NCBI RefSeq assembly: GCF_042140125.1
Contig: NZ_CP159473.1
Origin: Rhodophyticola sp017644125
GTDB taxonomy: Bacteria > Pseudomonadota > Alphaproteobacteria > Rhodobacterales > Rhodobacteraceae
Length of the DNA stretch: 64,000 bases
Reading direction: 5' to 3' (one strand)
Below the pieces are notes generated by a model. That model was not told the origin of the DNA, ran no database searches, and saw only the letters and a program-made list of their open reading frames with translations. Made by a program: the position numbers and the translations under genes. This document shows, in pieces, positions 1-8,851 of the stretch (its first letter is position 1; every line of letters begins with the position of its first letter).

Positions 1-1
1 T

Positions 2-1615
2 CTACATCTCCTGCTTCTTGAACAGAACCTGATCAAGCAGCTCAAGCCGCGCTATAACGTGCTGCTTCGGGATGACAAAAGCTTCCCCAACATTCTGGTC
101 TCCGCCGAACATCCCTTTCCCCAGATCAAGAAGCATCGCGGGGCAAAGAAGGAAAAAGGCAGCTATTTCGGGCCCTTCGCCAGCGCGGGTGCGGTCAACC
201 GGACGCTGAACCAGTTGCAGAAGGCGTTTTTGCTCCGCAACTGTTCGGACGCGACATTCGACAGCCGGACGCGGCCCTGCTTGCTTTATCAGATCAAGCG
301 CTGTTCCGCGCCATGCGTCGGCTATATCTCCGAACAGGACTACGCCGCCTCGGTCAAGGATGCGGAACGGTTTCTGTCGGGCAACAGCACAAAGATACAG
401 GAGGCGCTGGCCGGTGAGATGGCCACCGCATCCGAGGCGATGGAGTTTGAGCGTGCCGCGGCGCTTCGCGACCGGATCCGCGCCCTGACCAACGTGCAGT
501 CGGCTCAGGGCATCAACCCCAAGGGCGTGACCGAGGCCGATGTCATCGCGCTCCATATGGAAGGCGGGCAGGCCTGCGTGCAGGTCTTCTTCATCCGCGC
601 CAACCAGAACTGGGGCAATCGCGATTTCTATCCGCGGGTCTCAGGGGCCGAGGCGCCCGAAGTTCTAGAGGCTTTCATCGGCCAGTTCTACGGCACCAAG
701 GATCCGCCGCGGCAATTGCTCCTGTCGCACGGTATCGAAAACGACGATCTGATGGCCGACGCGTTGAGCGAGAAACTCGGCCGCAAGGTGGAGATCCTCG
801 TGCCGCAACGGGGCGAGAAGATGGAGCTTGTCGCAGGCGCCGCGCGAAACGCGCGCGAGAGCCTTGCGCGCAAGATGGCCGAGACCGCGACCCAGTCGAA
901 GCTTCTTGCCGGGCTGGCCGCGGCCTTCGGTCTCGATGCCCCGCCGAAACGGATCGAGGTCTACGACAACTCCCATATCCAGGGCAGCAACGCGGTCGGA
1001 GGAATGATCGTCGCGGGGCCGGACGGGTTGATGAAATCGCAGTATCGCAAGTTCAATATCAAGGGGACCGATATCACCCCCGGCGATGATTTCGGCATGA
1101 TGAAAGAGGTTCTGACCCGCCGGTTCCAGCGCCTGCTGAAAGAGGATCCCGACCGCGAGAGCGAGGCGTGGCCCGATCTGCTTCTGATCGACGGTGGGGC
1201 CGGGCAGATCAGTGCCGTAGCCGAGATCATGGGCGATCTGGGTGTCGATGACATTCCTTTCATCGGCGTCGCGAAGGGGATCGACCGGGATGCAGGGAAA
1301 GAGGAGTTCCACCGCATCGGCGCCCGACCCTTCGCGCTCAGGCACAATGATCCGGTGCTCTATTTCATCCAACGTCTTCGCGACGAGGCGCACCGCTTTG
1401 CCATCGGCGCACATCGCCAGAAACGGGCCAAGGCGGTCTCGGCCACGCCCTTGGACGATGTGCCCGGCGTCGGCAGCACCCGCAAACGCGCCCTTCTTGG
1501 TCATTTCGGCAGCGCCAAGGCGGTGGCCCGTGCCGGTCTCTCCGATCTCAAGGCGGTGGACGGGATCTCCGATGCGATGGCGGAAACGATCTATGACTTC
1601 TTTCACGAGCGTTGA
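2..1615 (+). CDS. uvrC: Excinuclease ABC subunit C, 5'-truncated by the window edge
   Basis: UvrC makes both incisions beside a bulky DNA lesion during nucleotide excision repair, together with UvrA and UvrB. The reading frame is open from base 2, so the gene starts outside the window. About 537 residues are visible against roughly 610-630 in the family, so much of the N-terminal GIY-YIG nuclease domain is missing. The visible part opens with a typical end of that domain (NLIKQLKPRYNVLLRDDKS). A UVR helix pair that contacts UvrB follows near bases 416-487. The RNase H-like nuclease core is marked by YDNSHIQGS near 961-990, and a C-terminal helix-hairpin-helix region (DDVPGVGSTRKRALL) near 1455-1600. 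pgsA follows after 163 bp. Identification is very secure. Confidence 0.97.
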   Translation, partial: LHLLLLEQNLIKQLKPRYNVLLRDDKSFPNILVSAEHPFPQIKKHRGAKKEKGSYFGPFASAGAVNRTLNQLQKAFLLRNCSDATFDSRTRPCLLYQIKRCSAPCVGYISEQDYAASVKDAERFLSGNSTKIQEALAGEMATASEAMEFERAAALRDRIRALTNVQSAQGINPKGVTEADVIALHMEGGQACVQVFFIRANQNWGNRDFYPRVSGAEAPEVLEAFIGQFYGTKDPPRQLLLSHGIENDDLMADALSEKLGRKVEILVPQRGEKMELVAGAARNARESLARKMAETATQSKLLAGLAAAFGLDAPPKRIEVYDNSHIQGSNAVGGMIVAGPDGLMKSQYRKFNIKGTDITPGDDFGMMKEVLTRRFQRLLKEDPDRESEAWPDLLLIDGGAGQISAVAEIMGDLGVDDIPFIGVAKGIDRDAGKEEFHRIGARPFALRHNDPVLYFIQRLRDEAHRFAIGAHRQKRAKAVSATPLDDVPGVGSTRKRALLGHFGSAKAVARAGLSDLKAVDGISDAMAETIYDFFHER

Positions 1616-1778
1616 GGCGGCCATCCGCAACAAGGGCCCGATCGCGGTTCCGCGCGGGATGCTTCCGCCGGAGGTGCAGGGCCGGTTCCGAGATCGGATG
1701 CCCGGCCCGCGCCCGTCACGGCCCGAGCCGTTAACTAGGTGATGGCATTCGGGCGCGGCGGCATTTACACCTAGCTTC

Positions 1779-2441
1779 ATGACTTGGACATTGCCCAATA
1801 TACTGACTGTCTTCCGGCTGATCGCGGCGCCGGCCCTGGGCCTTGTTTTCCTGCTTTTTGCGCGGCCTTACGCGGACTGGCTGGCACTGATCCTGTTCAT
1901 CACCGCGTCACTCACCGACTATGTCGACGGATATCTGGCGCGCAAATGGGGCCAGGTCAGCAAGTTCGGCGCGATGCTCGATCCCATTGCCGACAAGGCC
2001 ATGGTGGTGATCGCGCTGGCGGTGTTGCTGGGTATTCTGGGCGTTAGCGGCTGGCTGATGATCCCGGTCGTGGCGATTCTGTTCCGCGAGGTTTTCGTGT
2101 CCGGCCTGCGGGAGTTTCTGGGCGACACGGCAGGCACGCTGAAAGTGACGCAACTGGCGAAATGGAAGACGACGGTGCAGATGGTGGCAATCTCGCTGCT
2201 GTTCGCCTGGGGATTGTTCGAGCATTTCTTCGGCATGCAGACCTATGGCATGGACGGCGAGATCGTCCGCGATGTCCTGGGCGGCCTCGTGGAAGACGAG
2301 TTCGGGCTGATCTGGAAGTATTACGGTTTGCTTCTGACCTCATGGGGCGGGCTGGCGCTGTTATGGCTGGCCGCTGGCCTTACACTGATCACCGGGGGGG
2401 ACTATTTTCTGAAGGCGATGCCCTATCTGCGGGAGGAATGA
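1779..2441 (+). CDS. pgsA: CDP-diacylglycerol--glycerol-3-phosphate 3-phosphatidyltransferase
   Basis: This inner-membrane enzyme forms phosphatidylglycerol phosphate from CDP-diacylglycerol and glycerol 3-phosphate, the committed step to phosphatidylglycerol and cardiolipin. The 220-residue protein carries the complete CDP-alcohol phosphotransferase motif: D47, D50-G51, A54-R55, G64, D68 and D72. Several hydrophobic segments flank it. The N-terminus MTWTLPNILTVFRL is characteristic of PgsA, which supports the ATG at 1779. The gene stands between uvrC and moaD, as is usual in Rhodobacterales, and moaD begins 4 bp after its stop, so pgsA-moaD-moaE are probably cotranscribed. Confidence 0.96.
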   Translation: MTWTLPNILTVFRLIAAPALGLVFLLFARPYADWLALILFITASLTDYVDGYLARKWGQVSKFGAMLDPIADKAMVVIALAVLLGILGVSGWLMIPVVAILFREVFVSGLREFLGDTAGTLKVTQLAKWKTTVQMVAISLLFAWGLFEHFFGMQTYGMDGEIVRDVLGGLVEDEFGLIWKYYGLLLTSWGGLALLWLAAGLTLITGGDYFLKAMPYLREE

Positions 2442-2445
2442 CCGG

Positions 2446-2691
2446 ATGGACCTGCGCTATTTCGCTTGGCTGAGAGAACGGATCGGAACCGGCCATGAAC
2501 AGGTCGAGACCGAGGCCACGACGGTTGCCGAGCTGATCGACGAGTTGAAACGACGGGACGAGGCCTATGCCTTCGCCTTCTCCGATCTCACGGCGATTCG
2601 GGCCGCCGTGGATCAGGATCTGGTGGAACTGGACGCGCCCATTACCGGCGCCCGCGAGGTCGCGTTTTTCCCGCCGATGACCGGAGGCTAG
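2446..2691 (+). CDS. moaD: Molybdopterin synthase sulfur carrier subunit
   Basis: MoaD is the ubiquitin-fold sulfur carrier of molybdopterin synthase. Its C-terminal glycine is adenylated and then thiocarboxylated to donate sulfur to precursor Z. The 81-residue protein has the expected short length and ends in PPMTGG, with the essential terminal Gly-Gly. It starts 4 bp after pgsA and stops 5 bp before moaE, its catalytic partner, which leaves little doubt about the assignment. Confidence 0.95.
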   Translation: MDLRYFAWLRERIGTGHEQVETEATTVAELIDELKRRDEAYAFAFSDLTAIRAAVDQDLVELDAPITGAREVAFFPPMTGG

Positions 2692-2696
2692 GGGCG

Positions 2697-3137
2697 ATGA
2701 TCCGCGTTCAGGCCGAACCATTCGACATGGGGGCGGAGCTGACCCGCTTCACCGGATCGGTATCCGGGGCCGGTGCGGTGGTCAGCTTCTCAGGTCTTGT
2801 CCGGGATGTGGCCAGCGGTGATCTGGACCGGATGGTGATCGAACACTACCCGGGCATGACCGAAAAAGCCCTGGCCGGGATCGCGGATCAGGCGCGGGCG
2901 CGCTGGTCTCTGGCCGGTGTCTTCGTGCTGCACCGTTATGGCGAGATGCGCCCGGGCGAACCGATCATGATGGTCGCCACCGCGTCCCGGCATCGGGCGG
3001 ATGCCTTCGCGGCGGCCGAGTTCCTGATGGATTACCTGAAATCCCGCGCGCCCTTCTGGAAACAGGAAATCACGGCTGATGGCGGCCAGTGGGTCGCGGC
3101 GAAAGACGAAGACGAAGCGGCACTCAAACGCTGGTAG
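2697..3137 (+). CDS. moaE: Molybdopterin synthase catalytic subunit
   Basis: MoaE forms the heterotetrameric molybdopterin synthase with MoaD and inserts two sulfurs into cyclic pyranopterin monophosphate. The 146-residue length is normal. Recognisable family segments are the N-terminal VSFSGLVRD, the central VLHRYGEMRPGEP and the C-terminal lysine-containing KSRAPFWKQE, where catalytic lysines lie. A purine-rich GGGGCG lies just before the ATG. It is the last gene of the pgsA-moaD-moaE cluster. The next gene, on the opposite strand, ends 29 bp away. Confidence 0.95.
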   Translation: MIRVQAEPFDMGAELTRFTGSVSGAGAVVSFSGLVRDVASGDLDRMVIEHYPGMTEKALAGIADQARARWSLAGVFVLHRYGEMRPGEPIMMVATASRHRADAFAAAEFLMDYLKSRAPFWKQEITADGGQWVAAKDEDEAALKRW

Positions 3138-3166
3138 TGGGCTCCTGTTTCGGCCTCGCTGGCCTC

Positions 3167-3499
3167 TCAGCCCTGTCCCTGATTGACGCGTTCCACATAG
3201 GCGCGCAATTCCTCGGCCTCGTGGCGCGCCTCGCGCAATCCTTCCATCGCGGCACGCAGCTCCGCCTCGGTCTGGCTCAGCTGATTGGTCAACTCGGCCT
3301 CCCGCTGCTGAAGATAGATGATCGCCTGATCGCGGGTTTCCTCCGCATCGTGCAGCGCTCTGGCCATCTCGTCCATTTCACTCAGATCCGCGCCGGTCAC
3401 GCGGCTGAACCTATGCACCAGCCAGTTTGCGAACCAGCCAAGGGCAAAGGCCACAAACAGGATGATCGCAATGGCGACGATAAACTCAGTTCTGTTCAT
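3167..3499 (-). CDS. Small membrane-anchored coiled-coil protein, function unknown
   Basis: This 110-residue protein begins with one hydrophobic segment (about residues 5-26, FIVAIAIILFVAFALGWFAN). A long charged stretch rich in Glu, Ala, Arg and Leu follows with heptad-like spacing (about 45-105), so it is probably a single-pass membrane protein with a cytoplasmic or periplasmic coiled coil. The ATG at 3499 is preferred because it overlaps the end of the OmpA-family gene by 14 bp, implying translational coupling. Upstream in-frame codons give only arginine-rich sequence inside that gene. The context suggests an envelope role beside the OmpA-type protein. I do not recognise a named family. 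Confidence 0.75.
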   Translation of the reverse strand: MNRTEFIVAIAIILFVAFALGWFANWLVHRFSRVTGADLSEMDEMARALHDAEETRDQAIIYLQQREAELTNQLSQTEAELRAAMEGLREARHEAEELRAYVERVNQGQG

Positions 3500-5399
3500 C
3501 CGGGTCCTCTTCGGCGGGCGGTTCTTCCGCCTCCGCCGGGGCGGTTTCGACGGGTTCCTCTGTATCTGACCTCTGGCTAGACGGCACACCGCCCGCAAGC
3601 AACCGGAATTCGATGCGGCGATTGCGCTCGCGGCCTTCCTCGGTCTCGTTGGTGTCGATCGGTTGCGTTTCGCCGTAGCCCTGCGCCGTCAGGTTCGAAA
3701 TCAGAACACCGCGCGCCAGAAGACCGTTCAGCACCGCATCCGCCCGCGCCTGGGACAGGTTGAGGTTCATGGTTTCGCGGCCCTGGCTGTCGGTGTGCCC
3801 ACCGATCTCCATCCGCGCATGGCGGCAATCGGGCAGGATCTCGGCCACGCGATCCAGAATCGCGCCGGATTCCTCGTTGATCTCGACCGACCCCGGATCG
3901 AAGGTGATCTTGCGTTCGGAAAGCAGCGTGCGAATCCGCTCCACGCATTCCTCCGCTGTCGGGATATTGGCGGTCGGGTCCAGCAGTTCCTGATAGGTCA
4001 CGTCGATCTCGAAATTCTGGGCCTCGCCCAGTTTCTCCGACAACAGCCGGGACAGGTCCGACACCGCGTTCTGGCTGCCGGTATTGCCCCGAACCGTGAC
4101 CAGCCCGGGTTCAACTGTCACGCTGCCGTTGTTCAGCATCGCCAGAGCCTCAAGCCCAGCCAGAACCCGGACGGCCCAGCCATTGGGCAGATTGTCGTCC
4201 CTCCGGGTGGCCAGATAGGTATCGTCGCCGCCAAGCGTGGCGCGGGCATAGGCGTAGACCACGCGCTCCACCTGATCGTCCGGCAGACGCCCGCGCAGCT
4301 GGACATAGCCCTCGGGGCTTCGTGTCGCGACAAAGCTGGGCGGGCCGTCATTCCCGCCGCCATCCGGCGGATCGGGCAGGACACCGTGAAGCGAGAAGAC
4401 CGCGGGAAGATCCGCGTCCAGCTCTCCGACGACGCGATCGAACAGACCCTGCGGCGTGCCTTCGGCCGCGATCAGCGTCACATCGGCATCTGAGAAGGTC
4501 AGGGTTCCGGCACCCAGTGCGGTGAGCGCCTGCATCCCGGTTTCCACCGCCTGCGCCCATTGAGGCGACGGAACGCCGATGCCGATCTCGCAGTCCTCCG
4601 GGCCGGTCAGCCCGGCGCTGCGCGCGGCACGCAGAATGACGGTGCGCGCCATTTCGGTATCGGCGGAACAGGCTTCGAACCGGGCCCCGTCGAGACTGCG
4701 CACGAACCGCAAAGTGAAGGGTGTGATGACCGGGCGGGGGGCCGAGATGTCCATCTCCACTTCTATGCCCTCCGGCATCGCGCGGTTCAGAGCGGCTTCG
4801 AAGCGAGCGCGTTGCTCGATGCTTTCGCTGACGGCGGTGATCGTCACCCGCCCGTCAAAGACCGAGATCTGGGACCGGGGCAACTCGTTCAGTGCGCGCA
4901 GGCCGAAATCCATCGCCGCCCGCCAGTTCGGCGGCACGGGGTAGCTTGCGGTTTCCACCATATTGGCGACCTCGACCCCGTTGCGGATACCCGCGATGCC
5001 CTCGGCCACGGCCTCCCGGCCGATGTCTTCAGGGATCAGGCCGATCAGCGAAATCCCGTCGCCGTTGCGCAACATCTCAAGCGAAAAGCGCGGCGGGGCC
5101 ACGCTGTCGGGTTCGGCCACGTCCAGCGCGTCGATGATCCGGTCGGCATCCACAACGGCGCCCGCCCGGCTCAGCGCGCGGAAGCGGGCGGCTTCATCGG
5201 GTGCGGTGCCGGTCAACTCCACCTGCAAACCGTTGGCGGTGACGGTCACCCAATCCAGGCCCTCTTCACGCATGGAGAACGTGACCGCCTCGGTCGAGCG
5301 GTCCTCGATCGTGTTCGCCGCCATCACTGCCACGCCCACAAAGAGCAGGCCGGCGATCAGGAATGCGAAGACAGCGACGAGGGTGGAGGTTTTGCTCAT
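3486..5399 (-). CDS. OmpA-family envelope protein with long N-terminal region
   Basis: The 637-residue protein starts with a hydrophobic segment (about residues 8-28) that acts as signal anchor or signal peptide. Its C-terminal peptidoglycan-binding OmpA domain lies at about residues 495-605, with the typical GHTDSQG and a final NRRIEFRLL. The 450 residues between contain several alternating alpha/beta segments resembling BON-like or SPOR-like repeats (for example RFEAALNRAMPEGIEVE), but I cannot name them. It ends in an acidic Pro/Glu-rich tail. The protein probably tethers the envelope to peptidoglycan. It follows ubiA by 66 bp on the same strand and overlaps the next small membrane gene. 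Confidence 0.85.
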   Translation of the reverse strand: MSKTSTLVAVFAFLIAGLLFVGVAVMAANTIEDRSTEAVTFSMREEGLDWVTVTANGLQVELTGTAPDEAARFRALSRAGAVVDADRIIDALDVAEPDSVAPPRFSLEMLRNGDGISLIGLIPEDIGREAVAEGIAGIRNGVEVANMVETASYPVPPNWRAAMDFGLRALNELPRSQISVFDGRVTITAVSESIEQRARFEAALNRAMPEGIEVEMDISAPRPVITPFTLRFVRSLDGARFEACSADTEMARTVILRAARSAGLTGPEDCEIGIGVPSPQWAQAVETGMQALTALGAGTLTFSDADVTLIAAEGTPQGLFDRVVGELDADLPAVFSLHGVLPDPPDGGGNDGPPSFVATRSPEGYVQLRGRLPDDQVERVVYAYARATLGGDDTYLATRRDDNLPNGWAVRVLAGLEALAMLNNGSVTVEPGLVTVRGNTGSQNAVSDLSRLLSEKLGEAQNFEIDVTYQELLDPTANIPTAEECVERIRTLLSERKITFDPGSVEINEESGAILDRVAEILPDCRHARMEIGGHTDSQGRETMNLNLSQARADAVLNGLLARGVLISNLTAQGYGETQPIDTNETEEGRERNRRIEFRLLAGGVPSSQRSDTEEPVETAPAEAEEPPAEEDPDEQN

Positions 5400-5465
5400 G
5401 TCTCAAGGTCCGACTTTGCCCAAGGGAGTGGCCTTGGCCTTAACGCCTTGGCGGAGGGCGTTCAA

Positions 5466-6431
5466 TCAAAGCAACGCCGACAAGGCGAAAAACAGCGCAA
5501 CAAGCAGCCCGGCATCCCGGTTGCTGCGGAACAGGCGCATGCAGGTCTCGGGCTCGTCGATCTGAAGCCGGCCCAGTTGCCACGCCATGTGCCAGCCGAA
5601 GGCCCAGGCGCCGGCGAGTGCAAGTGTCAGCGCCAGAAAGTTGCCGCCCGGGATCAGCGCCAGAATGATCGCAACGGCCATCAACACGACCGACGCCACC
5701 ATGAAGCCGCGCAGCCACGCCTTGCTGTTCTCCCCGAACAGGCGCGCGGTGGATTTCACCCCGATCAGCGCGTCGTCTTCGCTGTCCTGATGGGCATAGA
5801 TCGTGTCGTAGAACAGGGTCCAGGCGATGCCCGCCAGATAAAGCGCCACGGCGGGCCATGCCAGGCTGCCGGAATGTGCCGTCCAGGCCAGAAGCGCGCC
5901 CCAGTTGAAGGCGAGGCCCAGAAAGACCTGCGGCCACCAGGTGAAGCGCTTGGCGAAGGGATAGATTGCCACCGGCAGAAGCGAGAGAAGCCCCAGCAGG
6001 ATGGCGTTGAGATTGAAGGTCAACAGAATCCCGAGGGCGAGCAGCGACTGGATCACCAGCCAGACAAGGGCCTGTCTGACGCTCACCTGACCCGACGGGA
6101 TCGGGCGCGATTTGGTGCGCGCCACCGCGGCGTCGATGTCGCGGTCGGTGATATCGTTCCATGTACACCCGGCCCCCCGCATCAGGAAAGCACCGATCGC
6201 ACATCCGACGATGATCCACAGATCGAACAGGCGCAGGCCGTCCGGATCTGCCGAGGCTGCCAGCAACACGCCCCACCAGCAGGGCAGGAGCAGCAACCAT
6301 GTGCCGATGGGCCTGTCCGCCCGGCTGAGCCTGAGATAGGGGCGCGCCGCGGCGGGCGCGAGCGTATCGACCCAATTACCGCGAACGGCATCGGCCACTT
6401 GCCCCTCTGGCGTTTCCCTGGTCCCGGCCAT
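5466..6431 (-). CDS. ubiA: 4-hydroxybenzoate polyprenyltransferase
   Basis: UbiA prenylates 4-hydroxybenzoate at the inner membrane, the first membrane step of ubiquinone synthesis. The 321-residue multi-pass protein has both Mg-diphosphate binding motifs: NDITDRDID at residues 92-100 and DTIYAHQDSEDD later on. The ATG at 6431 is chosen because it has GGAG 8-11 bases upstream and the N-terminus fits the family. A start at 6455 would overlap rsmE. The divergent rsmE start codon is only 12 bp away, so the promoters must lie inside the opposite genes. A GGCGTT/AACGCC repeat sits just after the stop. Confidence 0.94.
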   Translation of the reverse strand: MAGTRETPEGQVADAVRGNWVDTLAPAAARPYLRLSRADRPIGTWLLLLPCWWGVLLAASADPDGLRLFDLWIIVGCAIGAFLMRGAGCTWNDITDRDIDAAVARTKSRPIPSGQVSVRQALVWLVIQSLLALGILLTFNLNAILLGLLSLLPVAIYPFAKRFTWWPQVFLGLAFNWGALLAWTAHSGSLAWPAVALYLAGIAWTLFYDTIYAHQDSEDDALIGVKSTARLFGENSKAWLRGFMVASVVLMAVAIILALIPGGNFLALTLALAGAWAFGWHMAWQLGRLQIDEPETCMRLFRSNRDAGLLVALFFALSALL

Positions 6432-6443
6432 AGGTTTTGCTCC

Positions 6444-7175
6444 ATGTCGACGCATGCGAAAATCAGGCTTTATGTAGAGCACCCTTTGGCTGCAGGGCAA
6501 ACGGTCCCACTGTCGCGGGACCAGGCGCATTATCTGTTCGGGGTGATGCGGCAGGCCGTTGGCGGTGCGGTCCTGCTGTTCAACGGAGAGCACGGCGAGT
6601 GGCGCGCCGAAATCGTCGAGGCGGGCAAACGCGGCGGCATGCTTGCCTGCGTCGAGCAGACGGCCCCGCTGCGCCTGCCGCCGGATCTGTGGCTGCTTTT
6701 CGCCCCGATCAAGAAGGCGCGCACCGATTTCATCGTCGAAAAGGCCGCAGAGCTCGGGGCGGGCCGCATCTGCCCGGTCCAGACCGAGTTTACCAATGCC
6801 GAGCGTATCCGTCAGGACCGGCTGCAAGCCCATGCCGTCGAGGCGGCGGAGCAATGCGGCGGGACATATGTGCCCCCTGTGGCCGCCTTACAGCGTCTGG
6901 AACGGGTGCTGTCGGACTGGCCAGGGGATCGCCGGTTGATCTTCGCCGATGAGGCGCTCGTAGGTGCCAGGGCCGCGCTTGAAGCAGCACCGCGATCCGA
7001 CAAATGGGCCATCCTGATCGGCCCGGAAGGCGGGTTCAGCCCCGCCGAGCGTGACCGTCTGCACGATCTGCCATTCGTCACCCCGATCAGCCTTGGGCCC
7101 CGCATTCTGCGGGCGGACACGGCTGCGGTGGCGGCTCTGACGCTGTTTCAGGCCACGCGGGGGGATTGGGAATGA
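6444..7175 (+). CDS. rsmE: 16S rRNA (uracil(1498)-N(3))-methyltransferase
   Basis: RsmE methylates U1498 of 16S rRNA at N3. The 243-residue protein has an N-terminal PUA-like domain (RDQAHYLFGVMRQ) and a C-terminal SPOUT knot with the SAM-binding IGPEGGFSPAERD and SLGPRILRADTA, as in the family. The ATG at 6444 gives the normal length, although the frame stays open far upstream across the ubiA antisense region. It is the first gene of a tightly packed operon: the following GNAT gene starts at an ATGA overlapping this stop. Confidence 0.94.
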   Translation: MSTHAKIRLYVEHPLAAGQTVPLSRDQAHYLFGVMRQAVGGAVLLFNGEHGEWRAEIVEAGKRGGMLACVEQTAPLRLPPDLWLLFAPIKKARTDFIVEKAAELGAGRICPVQTEFTNAERIRQDRLQAHAVEAAEQCGGTYVPPVAALQRLERVLSDWPGDRRLIFADEALVGARAALEAAPRSDKWAILIGPEGGFSPAERDRLHDLPFVTPISLGPRILRADTAAVAALTLFQATRGDWE

Positions 7176-8008
7176 CGCCTGCCCACCCCACGGACCGGGA
7201 CGCCATCACCGATTTTCTGAGCCGGCATATCCTGAGCTCCATGTTCCCGCTGTCCAACCTGACGAGATACGGGATGGGCGGCGGGCACCCGCATGCCACG
7301 CGGTTCTGGGTGATCAGACGGGCGGGGCGGATTACCGACGTGCTTGGTCTGACCGGTAGCGGTATGGTTCTGCCGCAATGCCCGACCGAACCCTGGCAGG
7401 CCGCCCGCGATACCCTGAGCGGTGCGCGCGTGACCGGGATTGTGGGAGCTGCCGATCAGGTTCGCCCGCTCAGCGAAGCGCTTGGTTTATCGCGCCACAA
7501 GATGTCGATCAGCGCGGACGAACCGCAATACGCGCTTGATCTTGAGCGTCTTGTGATCCCGGACGGTCCCGGACGGCTGATCCCGGCCACGGCGGCGCAT
7601 CTTCCGGTTCTGCTGGACTGGCGCGCGGCATATCAGATGGAGACCCTCGGGCAGAGCGCGGAAACCGCGAGGGTCAATGCGGCCTCCACTGTTTCGGGCT
7701 GGATCGAAGAGGGATCGCACATGATTCTGACCGACGGAAAAGATCCACTGGCGCTGACCGGGATCAACGCATCGGCGATGTCGGTTGTGCAGGTCGGCGG
7801 AGTGTATACGCCGCCCGCCCTGCGGCGGCGTGGGCATGCCCGGCGGGCCGTAGCCCTGCATCTGGCCCAACTGCGCGATGCGGGCCGGGCGGATCGGGCA
7901 ACACTCTTTGCCGCGAGCGAGGCCGCGGCACGGGCCTATATCACGATCGGATTCCACCACATCGGGACCTTCACGATCAGCTTGCTGAAGGAGCCGGCCC
8001 ATGTCTGA
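7172..8008 (+). CDS. GNAT-family N-acetyltransferase
   Basis: The 278-residue protein has a C-terminal acetyl-CoA-binding GNAT core at roughly residues 135-270. Its motif A (YTPPALRRRGHARRA) has the R-x-x-G-x-A pyrophosphate loop, followed by an AYITIGFHHIG motif B. The first 130 residues form a second, less conserved domain, so it may be a tandem or N-terminally extended acetyltransferase. The substrate cannot be read from the sequence. The ATG at 7172 overlaps the rsmE stop as ATGA and is preferred over TTG at 7166. It belongs to the rsmE-gshA operon. Confidence 0.85.
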   Translation: MTPAHPTDRDAITDFLSRHILSSMFPLSNLTRYGMGGGHPHATRFWVIRRAGRITDVLGLTGSGMVLPQCPTEPWQAARDTLSGARVTGIVGAADQVRPLSEALGLSRHKMSISADEPQYALDLERLVIPDGPGRLIPATAAHLPVLLDWRAAYQMETLGQSAETARVNAASTVSGWIEEGSHMILTDGKDPLALTGINASAMSVVQVGGVYTPPALRRRGHARRAVALHLAQLRDAGRADRATLFAASEAAARAYITIGFHHIGTFTISLLKEPAHV

Positions 8009-8066
8009 TCATCCCTGTCCGAAGCCGCGCGGGCGATGCGGCGCATGCGCCGGTGATCCGGCATGA
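8001..8066 (+). CDS. Possible 21-residue cysteine-containing peptide (mini-ORF)
   Basis: An ATG at 8001 opens a 21-codon frame (MSDHPCPKPRGRCGACAGDPA). It overlaps the end of the GNAT gene by 8 bp and ends in a TGA that overlaps the next ATG as ATGA. It therefore fills exactly the 54-bp gap between two otherwise coupled genes. Three cysteines, two of them in a C-G-A-C pair, resemble a metal-binding or redox micro-motif. Chance cannot be excluded at this length. It could be a translational relay rather than a functional peptide. Confidence 0.35.
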   Translation: MSDHPCPKPRGRCGACAGDPA

Positions 8067-8851
8067 CCGCGCCGCGCCTGCATGTCATACCCGCGATCGG
8101 CTGCCACAAGGCCCTTGTCCTCAGACGCGGGCCGACCGATCAGGTCGCCAGCCTGTTATGGGACAGGGACAGTGGCGCGGTGACGCTTGGCCAGTGGCTG
8201 CACGGCCGGATCCATGAATACCGGAGCGATCTGTCGCCGGATGCGCGGCATATGATCGTCTTTGCGGGCACCGGCGCGCGCTGGTGGACCGCGATTTCGC
8301 GGGCCCCCTGGCTGACCGCGCTCAGCGTCCGGATGCAAGGCGATGCCTGGCACGGGGGCGGCGCGTTCACGCCCGAGGGGCGGATATGGCTGAACGGGGC
8401 CGAGCCGCTGTCGGACCCGCCGGACGGGTTGCGCGCGGCGAAGGTCGATGCCTATCCCCACGCCACGGATGGCATCCATATGGGCGGGCTTTACCTTGCG
8501 ATGATGGGCGCGCGGGGTTGGACGCATGCCAAGGGCGACGCATATCAGGCCGAACTGGTCAAACCCGTTGCGGATGGGTGGCAGGTTATCCTGCGCTTCG
8601 AGATCGGGCAGAAAAACCGGGCGCTGATCAGCAACCGCTATGCCCTGATGCGAAGCGATGGGGTGGAGATGCCACAACCGGACTGGGAATGGGCCGAGCC
8701 GTGGGGTGGCGGCCTGCAACTGGCGCGTGACGGCGCGCTGTGGTTTGCGAAGCCGGGGAAAGACGGCTTGGAAGAGCTTGCGCAGATACACGATTTCAAG
8801 GGCCTGAAATTCGTGGCGCGCCCCGCGCCCTATGTCGGGGTCAACCGGTGA
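8063..8851 (+). CDS. Conserved-looking hypothetical protein, soluble
   Basis: The 262-residue protein has no signal peptide or membrane segment. It is rich in Trp, Gly and His, with repeated short beta-like segments (for example WLNGAEPLSDPPDGLRAAKV and WEWAEPWGGGLQLARDGALWFA), so a beta-propeller or beta-sandwich fold is plausible. I recognise no catalytic motif or named family. It sits inside the rsmE-gshA operon, with its ATG overlapping the preceding mini-ORF stop and its TGA overlapping the next ATG by one base. Codon use and GC match the neighbours, so it is a real gene of unknown role. Confidence 0.75.
   Translation: MTAPRLHVIPAIGCHKALVLRRGPTDQVASLLWDRDSGAVTLGQWLHGRIHEYRSDLSPDARHMIVFAGTGARWWTAISRAPWLTALSVRMQGDAWHGGGAFTPEGRIWLNGAEPLSDPPDGLRAAKVDAYPHATDGIHMGGLYLAMMGARGWTHAKGDAYQAELVKPVADGWQVILRFEIGQKNRALISNRYALMRSDGVEMPQPDWEWAEPWGGGLQLARDGALWFAKPGKDGLEELAQIHDFKGLKFVARPAPYVGVNR

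Noticed and set aside
4560..6443. Long 5' extension of the rsmE frame (about 628 codons)
   Set aside because: It crosses the OmpA-like and ubiA genes in antisense and has no domain. The true start at 6444 gives the family length.
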